A DNA stretch of 64,000 nucleotides from an uncultured Coriobacteriaceae bacterium (GTDB taxonomy: Bacteria; Actinomycetota; Coriobacteriia; Coriobacteriales; Atopobiaceae): the NCBI GenBank assembly GCA_902801175.1, contig CADCHF010000005.1, forward strand, positions 1 to 64,000, read 5' to 3'. Below the pieces are notes generated by a model, which was given only the letters and a program-made list of their open reading frames with translations, was not told where the DNA came from and searched no databases. The position numbers and the translations under genes are program-made. The stretch's first letter is position 1; each line of letters starts with the position of its first letter. Below are positions 14,298-23,400 of this stretch, one piece after another.

Positions 14298-16091
14298 CTA
14301 CGCATCCACCTCCTCGGGACGGAGCTGCGACAGGCAGATCTCGCGGTAGATGGGGCAGCTCGCAAGCAGCTCGCGGTGCGTCCCCAGGCCGGCCGTGCGC
14401 CCGTGGTCGAGCACGAGGATCTGATCGGCGCCCATGACCGCGGCCACGCGCTGGCTGATGACCATGAGGGCCGGGCTCCCCGGGAGTTGCTTGAGCGACG
14501 CGCGCAGCCGGGCGTCCGTGGCGTAGTCGAGCGCGGAGGCCGAGTCGTCGAGGACGACGACGCGGGGCGACCCCACAAGGGCCCGCGCGATGGTCAGGCG
14601 CTGGCGCTGGCCGCCCGAGAAGTTGGTTCCGCCGGCCTCGACCACCTCGTTCAGGCCGAGGGGCTTGGCGCGCACGAAGTCGTCCGCTTGGGCGCACGCG
14701 AGCGCCTCCCAGAGCTCGTCATCGGTGGCAGACGGGTCCCTCCATCGCAGGTTGTCGCGGATCGTGCCCGAGAGGAGGGCCGCCTTCTGCGGGACGAGCG
14801 AGATGGCGCTCCGCAGAAGCGCGAGCTGCAGGCTCGTGGCCGGCGTGTCGCCCACGTACACGGCGCCCTCGCTCGGGTCGTAGAGGCGCACGGCAAGCTG
14901 CGAGAGCGTGGACTTTCCGCTGCCCGTACCGCCGATGACGCCCAAGGTGGAGCCCTGCGGCAGGGTGAAGCTCACGTCGCTGACCGCCGGCTGGGCGCCG
15001 CCGTAGGAGAAGCTCACGCGGTCGAAGCGCAGCGCTGGCACGTTGGCACTCGGCGGCAGTACGAGGTTGGGAAGCCGCTCCGAGCCCGCGGCACCCGCGT
15101 GCAGGCCGGCGACGGAGCTGGCGTCCACCGGGCCGTCGGTCACCTGCGGTTCGGCATGGAGCACCTCCATGATGCGGGTCGCCGAGGTGGACCCCCGCAT
15201 GAACACGACCACGAGGTTCGCCACGTAGCCGATGGAGATGAGCAGCTGCGTCATGTAGTTGACGAAGGCGATGAGCTCGCCCTGGGTGAGGCTGCCCGCG
15301 TCGATTCTGAACGAGCCCGACCAGAGAATGGCCACCACGCCGCAGTTCATGACGAGGAAGGTCGCGGGGTTCAGCACCGCGGAGAGTCCGCCCACGGCGA
15401 TGGAGGTGTCTGCCTGGTCGCGCGCAGCGAGGCCGAAGCGCTCGGACTCGTAGCCCTCGCGCCCGAAGGCCCGCACGACGCGGACGCCCTCGAGCGCCTC
15501 GCGCACGATTCTCGTGAGACCCTCGAGCTTCTCCTGGATGGCGCGGAAGAGCGGCACGGAGCGCGACATCACCACGAAGAAGACGCCGGCGATCGCCGGA
15601 GTGCACACCAGAAACACGAGCCCCAGGCGCTGGTCGATGAGCATGGCCGAGACGACGGAGCCCACGGCGATGAAGGGCCAGCGCACCAGCATTCGCACGC
15701 CCATCGCCACGGCAACCTGCACCTGGTTGACGTCGCTCGTGAGGCGCGTGATGAGCGAGGGCGTGCCGAGGGCGTCGACGTCTGCCGCCGAGAGCTCCAT
15801 GACGCGCGCGTAGAGGGCATCGCGGATGTTGGTTCCCATGCCCTGCGAGACGGTTGCCGCGAGCTTTTGGCACTCGATCGTGAATGCGTAGCCCACCGCG
15901 GCAAAGCCCACGAGGAGCGCCCCCATGCGCACGACGTAGGACATGTCGTGGTTGGCCACGCCGGTGTCGATCATGCGTGCCACCACGATGGGCGTGATGA
16001 GGTCAAAGATCACCTCGACCACCTTGCAGGCGATGCCCACGACGGCCCTCGTCCTGAACGGCGGCAGAAACCGCCTGAGCAGGTCCCCCAT
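14298..16091 (-). CDS. ABC exporter half-transporter with degenerate catalytic residue
   Basis: Starting at the ATG at 16091 (the TGATG overlap with the upstream ABC-F gene, with GGGGGA just before) gives 597 residues: six membrane helices, then an ATPase domain. Walker A is GGTGSGKST (387-395) and the signature FSGGQ (491-495). Walker B is VVVLDDSAS with Asp516 where the catalytic Glu should be. Loss of that Glu in one subunit is the hallmark of heterodimeric exporters of the TM287/288 or LmrCD kind, and the adjacent gene supplies the intact site. A longer start at 16124 lies inside the ABC-F gene. Confidence 0.88.
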   Translation of the reverse strand: MGDLLRRFLPPFRTRAVVGIACKVVEVIFDLITPIVVARMIDTGVANHDMSYVVRMGALLVGFAAVGYAFTIECQKLAATVSQGMGTNIRDALYARVMELSAADVDALGTPSLITRLTSDVNQVQVAVAMGVRMLVRWPFIAVGSVVSAMLIDQRLGLVFLVCTPAIAGVFFVVMSRSVPLFRAIQEKLEGLTRIVREALEGVRVVRAFGREGYESERFGLAARDQADTSIAVGGLSAVLNPATFLVMNCGVVAILWSGSFRIDAGSLTQGELIAFVNYMTQLLISIGYVANLVVVFMRGSTSATRIMEVLHAEPQVTDGPVDASSVAGLHAGAAGSERLPNLVLPPSANVPALRFDRVSFSYGGAQPAVSDVSFTLPQGSTLGVIGGTGSGKSTLSQLAVRLYDPSEGAVYVGDTPATSLQLALLRSAISLVPQKAALLSGTIRDNLRWRDPSATDDELWEALACAQADDFVRAKPLGLNEVVEAGGTNFSGGQRQRLTIARALVGSPRVVVLDDSASALDYATDARLRASLKQLPGSPALMVISQRVAAVMGADQILVLDHGRTAGLGTHRELLASCPIYREICLSQLRPEEVDA

Positions 16092-17923
16092 CACTCCCCC
16101 AATCGCTCGGAGAGCTCGAGCCACTCGGTCTCCAGCTCCTCGAGCTCCGCCTCTGCCGCGGCAATCTCGGCCTGCTTGTCGAGAAGCGTCTGGTAGTCGG
16201 TGGGGTCGATGGTCGGCAGCTCGCGCTTGAGCTGCTCGGGGCGCTCCGAGACCTTCTCCAGACGCCGGGTGAGCGAGTCAAAACGCTTCTTGAGCGCCCT
16301 GCGCTCGGCATTTGAGAGCGTTGAGGCACCAGAATCTTGCATTTGCGAGTCTACTTGAGGCTCGTTGAGGGTACTTGAGGCTTTGCTCATGCGGACTTCA
16401 GGCTTAGGTTGAGACTCCGCATGCTCGTCAAGAAGCCTCAGGTACTCGTCCACACCGCCAGGAACGTGACGAACATAGCCATCAATTAGGGCAAACTGGT
16501 CGTCGGTGACGCGCTCCATGAGGTAGCGGTCGTGGCTCACCAAAAGGAGCGTGCCTGGCCAGGTGTCCAAGAGGTCCTCGAGCACCGCAAGCATGTCAGT
16601 ATCTAGGTCGTTGCCGGGCTCATCGAGCACCAGAACGTTTGGCTCCTCCATAAGGACGCACAGAATCGCGAGTCTTCGACGCTGGCCACCCGAAAGGTCC
16701 TTGATGAAGGTGGGGAACTCGCGCCTCTCAAAGCCGAGCCGCTCAAGGAGCTGCTCTGGCGACTGGGTCTTGCCGTCAACCACTAAGAAACGCTTGTAGC
16801 GTCCGAGCAGCTCGCTCACACGCCAGTCGTCATACTGTGACAATCCCTCGAGCTGCTGCGAGAGCGTACCAAACCGTACCGAGGCGCCAATCTTTCTCGT
16901 GCCCTTGCTTGGGTCCATGACTCCAGTCATAACCTTGAGCAGCGTTGTCTTTCCGGCGCCGTTCTCACCAAGAATGCCGTAGCGGTCTCCGGGCCCAATG
17001 AGCCAGTCGACATCGTGGATGATCTCGTTGTCCTCGTATCCCGCACAGACCCCAGCCATGTCAATGACCTGCTTGCCTAGGCGGCCAACGGCCATGCGCT
17101 TGAGCTCGATGCTGTTGCGCAGCGGTGGGTCATTGGCAATGAGCTCCATGGCTGCGTCAATCCGGAACTTTGGCTTGCTCGTGCGGGCCTTGGCGCCATG
17201 GGCAAGCCAGTTGAGCTCCTTGCGGAGCATGTTCTGCCTGCGTTCCTCCATGACGGCGGCCTGCCGCTGGCGATCCACGCGTTGCTGGATGTATGCGGAG
17301 TAGCCGCCCTCAAACGGGTCGATGACTCCGTCGTGGACCTCCCACATGTGCTCGCAGACCTCGTCGAGGAACCACCGGTCGTGTGTCACGACCAAAAGGG
17401 CGCCTTGGTCGGATGGCCAACGACGCTTGAGGTGCTCGGCGAGCCAACGAATGGCATGCAGGTCAAGGTGGTTGGTGGGCTCGTCCATGAGCAGCACGTC
17501 CCAGCGCCCTACGAGTACACGGGCAAGGTCAGCCCTGCGGCGCTGGCCACCAGAGAGCTCGCTTACAAGGCCCATCCAATCGATGTCATACAAAAGCTCA
17601 TTTATGATCGAGCGTACCGTAGGGTCAGAGGCCCATACGTACTCGGGCGTATCCCCCACCACCGCATGGCAGACGGTGTCGTCGTCGCGCAGCTTGTCCT
17701 GCTGGCCAATCATGCCCACAGCAATGTTGTTGCGGTAGGTGATGGTCCCCGCGTCAGGCTCCAGGCTGTGTGCCACAAGGTCAAGGAGCGTGGACTTGCC
17801 GTCACCGTTGCGGCCCACGATGCCAATGCGCTCTCCCTCGTTAATGCCAATGGTCTGGTTGACAAGGACGCGCTTTCCCGGCCACTCGTGCGAGACGCGC
17901 TCCAGCCCAATGAGGATTCCCAC
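16091..17923 (-). CDS. ABC-F family ATPase (Uup-like)
   Basis: A soluble 610-residue protein with two ABC ATPase domains and no membrane helices. The first has GRNGDGKST, LSGGQRRR and [11 protein letters not shown]; the second [17 protein letters not shown] and LVLDEPGNDLD. The C-terminal ~60 residues are a charged coiled coil, as in Uup. ABC-F proteins act on the ribosome (translation factors or antibiotic protection). The GTG start overlaps the nfo stop by one base, and its stop overlaps the exporter start (TGATG), so expression is coupled. The link to the exporter might suggest drug resistance, but this is inference. Confidence 0.88.
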   Translation of the reverse strand: MGILIGLERVSHEWPGKRVLVNQTIGINEGERIGIVGRNGDGKSTLLDLVAHSLEPDAGTITYRNNIAVGMIGQQDKLRDDDTVCHAVVGDTPEYVWASDPTVRSIINELLYDIDWMGLVSELSGGQRRRADLARVLVGRWDVLLMDEPTNHLDLHAIRWLAEHLKRRWPSDQGALLVVTHDRWFLDEVCEHMWEVHDGVIDPFEGGYSAYIQQRVDRQRQAAVMEERRQNMLRKELNWLAHGAKARTSKPKFRIDAAMELIANDPPLRNSIELKRMAVGRLGKQVIDMAGVCAGYEDNEIIHDVDWLIGPGDRYGILGENGAGKTTLLKVMTGVMDPSKGTRKIGASVRFGTLSQQLEGLSQYDDWRVSELLGRYKRFLVVDGKTQSPEQLLERLGFERREFPTFIKDLSGGQRRRLAILCVLMEEPNVLVLDEPGNDLDTDMLAVLEDLLDTWPGTLLLVSHDRYLMERVTDDQFALIDGYVRHVPGGVDEYLRLLDEHAESQPKPEVRMSKASSTLNEPQVDSQMQDSGASTLSNAERRALKKRFDSLTRRLEKVSERPEQLKRELPTIDPTDYQTLLDKQAEIAAAEAELEELETEWLELSERLGE

Positions 17924-18789
17924 TAGGCCTCCACCTCCTCTGCTGCCCCACTGGCAAGACCTCTGAGCAGGGCAATCTCGTTGGCATAGCCGTCGAGGTC
18001 ATTTGGGGTCTCAAGTATCATGGGCAGGTTATTAAGCCTTGGTTCGCGCACTATGGCCGCAAAGCAGCTTGTACCCAAATGTCCCTGCCCTATCTTTTCG
18101 TGGCGGTCCTTGCGGGCACCACAGGGGTTCTTTGAATCGTTCAAGTGCAGCGCCTTGAGCCTCTCGAGGCCAATGACGCGGTCAAACTCCGTAAGCACGC
18201 TGTCAAGATCGTGTGCAATGTCGTAGCCGGCATCGCTCACGTGACAGGTATCGAGACACACGCCAAGCAACTCGTTGTGCCTGGTGCCATCAACGATGCG
18301 CGCCAGCTCCTCAAAGCTGCGACCGACCTCACTTCCCTTGCCCGCCATTGTCTCGAGCAGCACCGTGGTGGAAAGACCCGGCTCGAGCACCTGATTGAGC
18401 CCCTCGCAAATGAGCTCTATGCCGCAATCGACGCCCTGCTTGACGTGGCTGCCCGGGTGAAAGTTGTAGTAGTTTCCCGGCAGGCTCTCAAGACGTGCGA
18501 GGTCCTCGGCCATGGCACGGCGAGCGAAGTCGACCGTCTGCTCGTTGGCCGAGCAAAGGTTCATGGTATAGGGTGCGTGGGCCACGAGCGGACCAAAGCA
18601 GTGTTCTGCAGCCAGCTTCGCCAGAGCTGCCGCGTCTGCCTCGTCGAGAGGCTTTACGTTGCCGCCACGCGGGTTCCTGGTAAAGAAGGCAAAGGTGTTG
18701 GCGCCAATCTCTAGAGCCGTCTCACCCATCTTGAGATACCCGCCTGAACTTGACAGATGGCAGCCCAGTTTGAGCCGCGCCGCTGTCAC
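17923..18789 (-). CDS. nfo: Endonuclease IV
   Basis: A 288-residue AP endonuclease of the Nfo TIM-barrel family. Zinc-ligand segments are visible: LGCHLSSSGGYLKMGETALE at the start, LVAHAPYTMNLCS, YNFHPGSHVKQG, VLLETMAGKGSEVG, VCLDTCHVSDAGYD, LHLNDSKNPCGARKDRHEKI and the closing ILETPND. It cleaves DNA 5' to abasic sites in base-excision repair using three zinc ions. The GTG start overlaps the coaBC stop by 4 nt. Confidence 0.93.
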   Translation of the reverse strand: MTAARLKLGCHLSSSGGYLKMGETALEIGANTFAFFTRNPRGGNVKPLDEADAAALAKLAAEHCFGPLVAHAPYTMNLCSANEQTVDFARRAMAEDLARLESLPGNYYNFHPGSHVKQGVDCGIELICEGLNQVLEPGLSTTVLLETMAGKGSEVGRSFEELARIVDGTRHNELLGVCLDTCHVSDAGYDIAHDLDSVLTEFDRVIGLERLKALHLNDSKNPCGARKDRHEKIGQGHLGTSCFAAIVREPRLNNLPMILETPNDLDGYANEIALLRGLASGAAEEVEA

Positions 18790-19985
18790 CTCTTGCCCCC
18801 AAGAAGCTGCGAAAGGCGGTCTATGATGAGCTCGGCGACCTGCGACAGGGGCAACGTCTCTTGCTCGTCCACACCGTTGGCATCAACAAAGGCAATGCGG
18901 CTGGTGTCGGACCCAAAGGTGGAATCCGCGCGCGACACGTCGTTTGCCACAACAAGGTCGCATCCCTTGCGCGCAAGCTTTGCCTTCGCATACGAGATCA
19001 CGTCGTTGGTCTCGGCCGCAAAGCCAATCACCACGCGGTCGCCCTTCTTGGCCGAAAGCGTTGCCAGGATGTCGGCGGTCTCGGTCAGCTCAACGACGTC
19101 AACTCGTTCGACGGTCTTCTTGAGTTTATGGTCTGCGACCTTCTTGGGCGTGTAGTCCGCAACGGCCGCAGTACAGATGGCAGCATCTGCGCCTTCAAAG
19201 GCCTCAAGACAGGCGTCGAGCATCTGTGCCGCCGAGGTCACCTTACGAAGGTCAGCGCCACGCGGGGCCTCGATCGATACGGGACCTGAGACAAGACGCA
19301 CCTGCGCCCCACGGCGCAGCGCCTCGGCCGCAATCGCATAGCCCATCTTTCCCGTGGACGCGTTGGCAATGAAGCGCACCGGATCGATTGCCTCGTGCGT
19401 GGGACCTGCGTTGATAACAATGGTCTTACCAGCAAGGTCCAGCCCGTGTTCCTGGCGATAGATTGTCTCGAGCACGCTGGACACAATCTCGTCCACGCTC
19501 GCAAGCTTTCCCTCGCCAATGTCGCCACAGGCAAGCAGGCCCACCTCGGGCATTACGATGCCCACATTGCGCTGCCGCAGTGTGGCAAGGTTGGCTTGTG
19601 TGGCAGCGTTCTTCCACATGCGCACGTTCATGGCCGGAGCAACGAGTACCGGGCAATCGCAAGCCAAGAGGAAGGACGTGGCCGCATCGTCGCCAATGCC
19701 TGCGGCCATCTTTGCCATGACGTTGGCGGTCGCGGGACACACCAACACGACATCGGCCCACTCAGAGAGCGTGATGTGCGGAATGGGGTCACCCGGCTGG
19801 TTGTAGAGGTCGGTGAGCACGGGGTGCTTGCTCAGCGCCTCAAAGGTCACTGTTCCCACAAATTTGGTGGCGTCGGCAGTCATGGCCACGTGCACGTCAT
19901 GCCCGGCCTTTTGCAGCCCCCGCAGGACCTCGCAGGCCTTATAGGCCGCGATGCCACCGCAGACTACGAGCCCAACCTTACTCAT
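18786..19985 (-). CDS. coaBC: Bifunctional phosphopantothenoylcysteine decarboxylase/synthetase
   Basis: The 399-residue fusion has the flavin-binding CoaC half (GGIAAYKACEVLRGL, the active-site histidine in DPIPHITLSEW, PAMNVRMW and the ACGDIGEGKLAS loop). The CoaB synthetase half follows (VINAGPTHEAIDPVRF, NASTGKMGYAIA, KLKKT). It couples cysteine to 4'-phosphopantothenate and decarboxylates the product in coenzyme A synthesis. It overlaps the preceding zinc-ribbon gene by 8 nt. Confidence 0.93.
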   Translation of the reverse strand: MSKVGLVVCGGIAAYKACEVLRGLQKAGHDVHVAMTADATKFVGTVTFEALSKHPVLTDLYNQPGDPIPHITLSEWADVVLVCPATANVMAKMAAGIGDDAATSFLLACDCPVLVAPAMNVRMWKNAATQANLATLRQRNVGIVMPEVGLLACGDIGEGKLASVDEIVSSVLETIYRQEHGLDLAGKTIVINAGPTHEAIDPVRFIANASTGKMGYAIAAEALRRGAQVRLVSGPVSIEAPRGADLRKVTSAAQMLDACLEAFEGADAAICTAAVADYTPKKVADHKLKKTVERVDVVELTETADILATLSAKKGDRVVIGFAAETNDVISYAKAKLARKGCDLVVANDVSRADSTFGSDTSRIAFVDANGVDEQETLPLSQVAELIIDRLSQLLGGKR

Positions 19986-20715
19986 CGGCGAGAGCTCCCT
20001 CCGTCACGAGCATGCGATGGCAGTACGGGCACTCGGCAATGAGCGGACCACGCATGAGCTCGTTGAAGATGCCCTGCTGCAGCTTTACGCGGCAGGTAGA
20101 GGGGACATTGCCCTTGAGGCGCTCCACGGCAAGTCCGCCAAAGCGCTTGGCGCTCTTTGCATAGGTCTTTGCGACCTCGTCAGAAATGGCAGACATGACC
20201 TGCTTGCGCTCTGTGGCGAGTACACGCACGCGTGCCATCAGCTCGGACGACGAGTCATCGAGCGACTTCTGCTGGGCTGCGCGCTCCTCCTCAAGACGCT
20301 TGCCAAGGTCGGTTGCGTTCTGCTCGGCCTTGAGCAGCTTTTCGAGGTTAGCCTCGAGCTCGTTGTGCTTGAATTCGATCTTTTCGAGCTGCTTAGCCAG
20401 CGCCGTGAGATGGGCCTCAAGGTCGCGAACGCCACGGTAGTCGCGGGCGCGGTCCTGTGCCTCGCCCTGCACCTCGCCAATGCGATTGACCGTGCGCTCA
20501 TGGGCCTGCTCATTGTCGTCGAGCTCCATCTCGGCATCCTTGCGCTGGCCAATGATCTGCTTCATCTTGCCAGCGAGGTTCTTTTGTGCAGCGGTGATAG
20601 CCGCAAGCTTCTTTTGCTGCGGCATCGACTTGAGCGTGGTGTTGAGTCGCATGAGCTCGAGGTCAATCTCCTGGAGCCTGAGCAGCGCCTGTGTCTCTTC
20701 CATCAATGTCTCCAA
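19978..20715 (-). CDS. Coiled-coil protein with incomplete C-terminal zinc ribbon
   Basis: A 245-residue protein: about 180 residues of charged heptad-type coiled coil, then a C-terminal zf-RING_7-like zinc ribbon. In the family this domain has two CxxC pairs. Here the second pair is present (ECPYCHRML) but the first reads PSTC, so its first cysteine is proline. The codons confirm this (CCC TCT ACC TGC). Zinc binding may be weakened or use another ligand. Homologues in Actinobacteria and Firmicutes are conserved but functionally unclear. It lies between the cysteine desulfurase and coaBC genes. Confidence 0.8.
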   Translation of the reverse strand: METLMEETQALLRLQEIDLELMRLNTTLKSMPQQKKLAAITAAQKNLAGKMKQIIGQRKDAEMELDDNEQAHERTVNRIGEVQGEAQDRARDYRGVRDLEAHLTALAKQLEKIEFKHNELEANLEKLLKAEQNATDLGKRLEEERAAQQKSLDDSSSELMARVRVLATERKQVMSAISDEVAKTYAKSAKRFGGLAVERLKGNVPSTCRVKLQQGIFNELMRGPLIAECPYCHRMLVTEGALADE

Positions 20716-20729
20716 TCTTGATGGTCCGG

Positions 20730-21920
20730 TCAGCGAAGGCTCCCCCTCCGCGTGGAAACGATATCAATAAGTGCGTCGGCAAACGAGTCGAGCTCTGCGG
20801 GCGTCACGCGTTCGTCGAAAGAGATGCGCAGGCTGCAGAGCGCCTCAGTGGACGAGATGCCCATTGCAAGCAGGACATGGCTGGCGGCCAAGGAACCACT
20901 AGAGCAGGCCGAGGCAGCCGAGACCTCAAAGCCCGCCTGGTCACAGGCAAGCACGAGGGTCTCGGAGTCGACGCCTGGGGCAAGAATCGAGACGATTCCA
21001 GCAAGACGAGCATCCTCACCAAGCGACTCGTAAGAGACGGTGGGAACAATTCCCGTTCCCTCGGCAAAGAGCTGGTTCCTCAGGCCGCGAGAGAGCTCGA
21101 GTGTGGCTGAGCGGCGTGCCTTGAGGTTGTCGCAGCAGTCCTTGGCCGCGGCAGCAAACGCCAGCGCCCCACGTACGTCCTGCGTTCCCGCGCGACGTCC
21201 CTGTTCCTGGCCGCCACCAAAGCTCTGTGGACGAATGCGGACGCGCGTGCGACACGCAAGGGCTCCAATGCCCACGGGGCCGCCAATCTTGTGCGCGGCA
21301 ATGCTCACGGCATCGACTCCAGAGAGCTCAAGGGGAATGCGACCAAAGGCCTGCACAGCGTCGGTGTGCATGAGCGCACCAGAGGCGTGTGCCACGCGAG
21401 CGACCTCGCCAACGGGCTGTATGACACCAGTCTCGTTGTTGGCGCTCATGAGGCTCACGAGGGCAGTCTGAGGCCCCACGAGCGAGGCCACGGTGTTGGC
21501 GTCTACCACACCGGTGCGACCAGGCTGGGCAAACACAACCTCAAAGCCACGCGAGCGCAGCACGGGCGCCACGTCAAGGACCGAGTCATGCTCGATGGCC
21601 GAGAGCACCACGCTGGTGCGTCGCCGGTCGGCCGAGCGAGCAGCCTCGGCAAGCCCGAGCAGTGCAAGGTTGTTGGACTCGGTGCCTCCAGAGGTAAAGA
21701 CGATATCGGCAGGCCTAAAGGACCCACCCAGGCAGCGAGCGAGGGTCCTGCGGCTCTCGTCGAGCGCGCGTGCCGCCATGTGGCCCGCCGTATGAAGCGA
21801 GTTGGGGTTTGCGCCTGCATAAGCCGAGAGCTCGTAGGCATTCTCGGCCTCGCGCGCCGCAGCGCTCATGGGCGCCGAAGCTGCGTAATCGAGGTACACG
21901 AAGGAGGAAGGGACGGCCAT
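20730..21920 (-). CDS. Cysteine desulfurase (NifS/IscS family)
   Basis: A 396-residue class V aminotransferase. The N-terminus YLDYAASAPMS is typical, SGGTESNN binds the cofactor, the PLP lysine lies in SIAAHKIGGPVGIGAL, and the persulfide cysteine lies in SAASACSSGSLAASHVL. LRISF near the end completes the pattern. It releases sulfur from cysteine for iron-sulfur clusters or thiolated tRNA. No IscU or MnmA gene is adjacent, so the recipient is not shown by context. It starts 3 nt after rpe. Confidence 0.9.
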   Translation of the reverse strand: MAVPSSFVYLDYAASAPMSAAAREAENAYELSAYAGANPNSLHTAGHMAARALDESRRTLARCLGGSFRPADIVFTSGGTESNNLALLGLAEAARSADRRRTSVVLSAIEHDSVLDVAPVLRSRGFEVVFAQPGRTGVVDANTVASLVGPQTALVSLMSANNETGVIQPVGEVARVAHASGALMHTDAVQAFGRIPLELSGVDAVSIAAHKIGGPVGIGALACRTRVRIRPQSFGGGQEQGRRAGTQDVRGALAFAAAAKDCCDNLKARRSATLELSRGLRNQLFAEGTGIVPTVSYESLGEDARLAGIVSILAPGVDSETLVLACDQAGFEVSAASACSSGSLAASHVLLAMGISSTEALCSLRISFDERVTPAELDSFADALIDIVSTRRGSLR

Positions 21921-21923
21921 GGG

Positions 21924-22601
21924 CTACATCCTCCTGTTAAGACCGGCCTGGGCAGCCTTGCGGATGTCCGCAATAGCAGCGGCGCGGTCGGCAGCACCAA
22001 AGACGGAGCTACCAGCCACAAAGACATCGGCGCCTGCGTAGGCGACCTCTTCGGCATTGCCCGCACCAATGCCACCGTCAACCTCAATCATAGGATCGGC
22101 ACCGTGCTCAGCGGCCATCTTGCGCAGGCTGCGCAGCTTGTCGAGCGTGCGCGCAATGAAGCTCTGGCCACCAAAGCCGGGGTTCACCGACATGACGAGC
22201 ACCATGTCTACGTCGTTGATGAGGCTCTCGAGCGCGCAAACCGGGGTGCCCGGGTTAATGACAGCACCTGCCTTGGCCCCGCTGCTCTTGATGAGGTCAA
22301 TGGTGCGCAGGGCATGGGTCTGGGCCTCGTAGTGGAAGGTGACGATGTCCGCACCAGCATCGAGGTATGCCTGAACGCGACGGTCGGGCTCGGCAATCAT
22401 CAGATGCACGTCAACGGGCAGGTCCGTAGCCTTCTTGACCTGCGACAGGATCCCTGGGCCAAACGACAGGTTGGGGACAAACATTCCGTCCATGACATCA
22501 AAGTGGATGTAATCCGCCGTCTTGATCGACTCAAGCTCGCTGCCGAGCTTCAAAAAGTCCGCAGAGAGAATCGAAGGAGCTATGCGCACCTCAGAGAGCA
22601 T
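21924..22601 (-). CDS. rpe: Ribulose-phosphate 3-epimerase
   Basis: Starting at the ATG at 22601 gives 225 residues, the usual size, with RIAPSILSADFLKLG at the N-terminus. An in-frame extension back to 22787 runs through non-homologous sequence and is rejected. Metal and phosphate-binding motifs are clear: YIHFDVMDGMFVPN, VHLMIAEP, VMSVNPGFGGQSF and MIEVDGGI. It interconverts ribulose-5-phosphate and xylulose-5-phosphate in the pentose phosphate pathway. Confidence 0.93.
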   Translation of the reverse strand: MLSEVRIAPSILSADFLKLGSELESIKTADYIHFDVMDGMFVPNLSFGPGILSQVKKATDLPVDVHLMIAEPDRRVQAYLDAGADIVTFHYEAQTHALRTIDLIKSSGAKAGAVINPGTPVCALESLINDVDMVLVMSVNPGFGGQSFIARTLDKLRSLRKMAAEHGADPMIEVDGGIGAGNAEEVAYAGADVFVAGSSVFGAADRAAAIADIRKAAQAGLNRRM

Positions 22602-22740
22602 ATGGTGTCCCCTATTCTTTTGTTGAAACCAGTCGATACCTTGGCCTGTTGCGTGAGCTTGCGCAGAATGCGCGGGCCCACTAACAGAATAGCGCGAAGT
22701 GCGCCTTGAGGCCCTGCCAAGTTGGGCCGACCTGTTGCCG

Positions 22741-23400
22741 CTAAACCTTCTTGTCCTTATGGAGCGTGAACTTGTTCTCGGTGCCATTGCGCAAGCGCTC
22801 GATGTTTGCCCTGTGCGACCAAATCACAAGTGCGCAGGTCGCGATGGGGGCAATCATTGCAGTGGGCGTAAAGCCAAACACAAAGGCCCACGTGGGCAGT
22901 GCAATGGCTGCACAAATGGAGCCAAGCGAGACGTAACGGCTCGGGATTGCCACAAGGAGAAACACCGCAAGTGCAAGCAGGGCAACCGGCCAGCAAAGCC
23001 CAAGGCCGGCTCCCAGGCCCACCGAGATGCCCTTTCCGCCGTGAAAGCCAAGGTAGGGCGAGAAGATGTGCCCAAGCACGCACGAGGCCCACACAAAGGA
23101 TGCCGACCAGCCAAGGGGCTGCTGTGGGGTCGTGAGCGCCCATTCGCCCCCAAGAAAGAGCCGGGCGAGCAAGAAACGGGCCAACAGCACGCAAATGGTC
23201 CCCTTGAACACGTCAAGAAGGAAGGTGAGCGCGGCAGCCTTGCCACCAACGGTACGGGCAACGTTGGTCATGCCAATGTTGCCCGATCCGGCCTTGCGGA
23301 CATCAACTCCCTTGGTCTTGGCCACAAGCAGGCCAAAGGGAATGCCGCAAACGAGGTAAGAAGCGATCATGCAAACGATGGTGAATGCGACTACGCTCAT
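22741..23400 (-). CDS. plsY: Glycerol-3-phosphate acyltransferase PlsY
   Basis: A 219-residue, five-helix integral membrane protein with the three PlsY motifs: KAGSGNIGMTNVARTVGG, GFHGGKGISVGLGA and the C-terminal VIWSHRANIERLRNGTE. It transfers an acyl group from acyl-phosphate to glycerol-3-phosphate, the first step of phospholipid synthesis. It overlaps der by 4 nt, a common pairing. About 140 nt separate it from rpe, so it may end the transcript. Confidence 0.93.
   Translation of the reverse strand: MSVVAFTIVCMIASYLVCGIPFGLLVAKTKGVDVRKAGSGNIGMTNVARTVGGKAAALTFLLDVFKGTICVLLARFLLARLFLGGEWALTTPQQPLGWSASFVWASCVLGHIFSPYLGFHGGKGISVGLGAGLGLCWPVALLALAVFLLVAIPSRYVSLGSICAAIALPTWAFVFGFTPTAMIAPIATCALVIWSHRANIERLRNGTENKFTLHKDKKV

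Noticed and set aside
12810..16196. 1128-codon plus-strand open frame
   Set aside because: It lies entirely antisense to the two ABC exporter genes; its composition (His/Arg/Glu/Gly-rich, no domains) is that of a GC-rich shadow frame.
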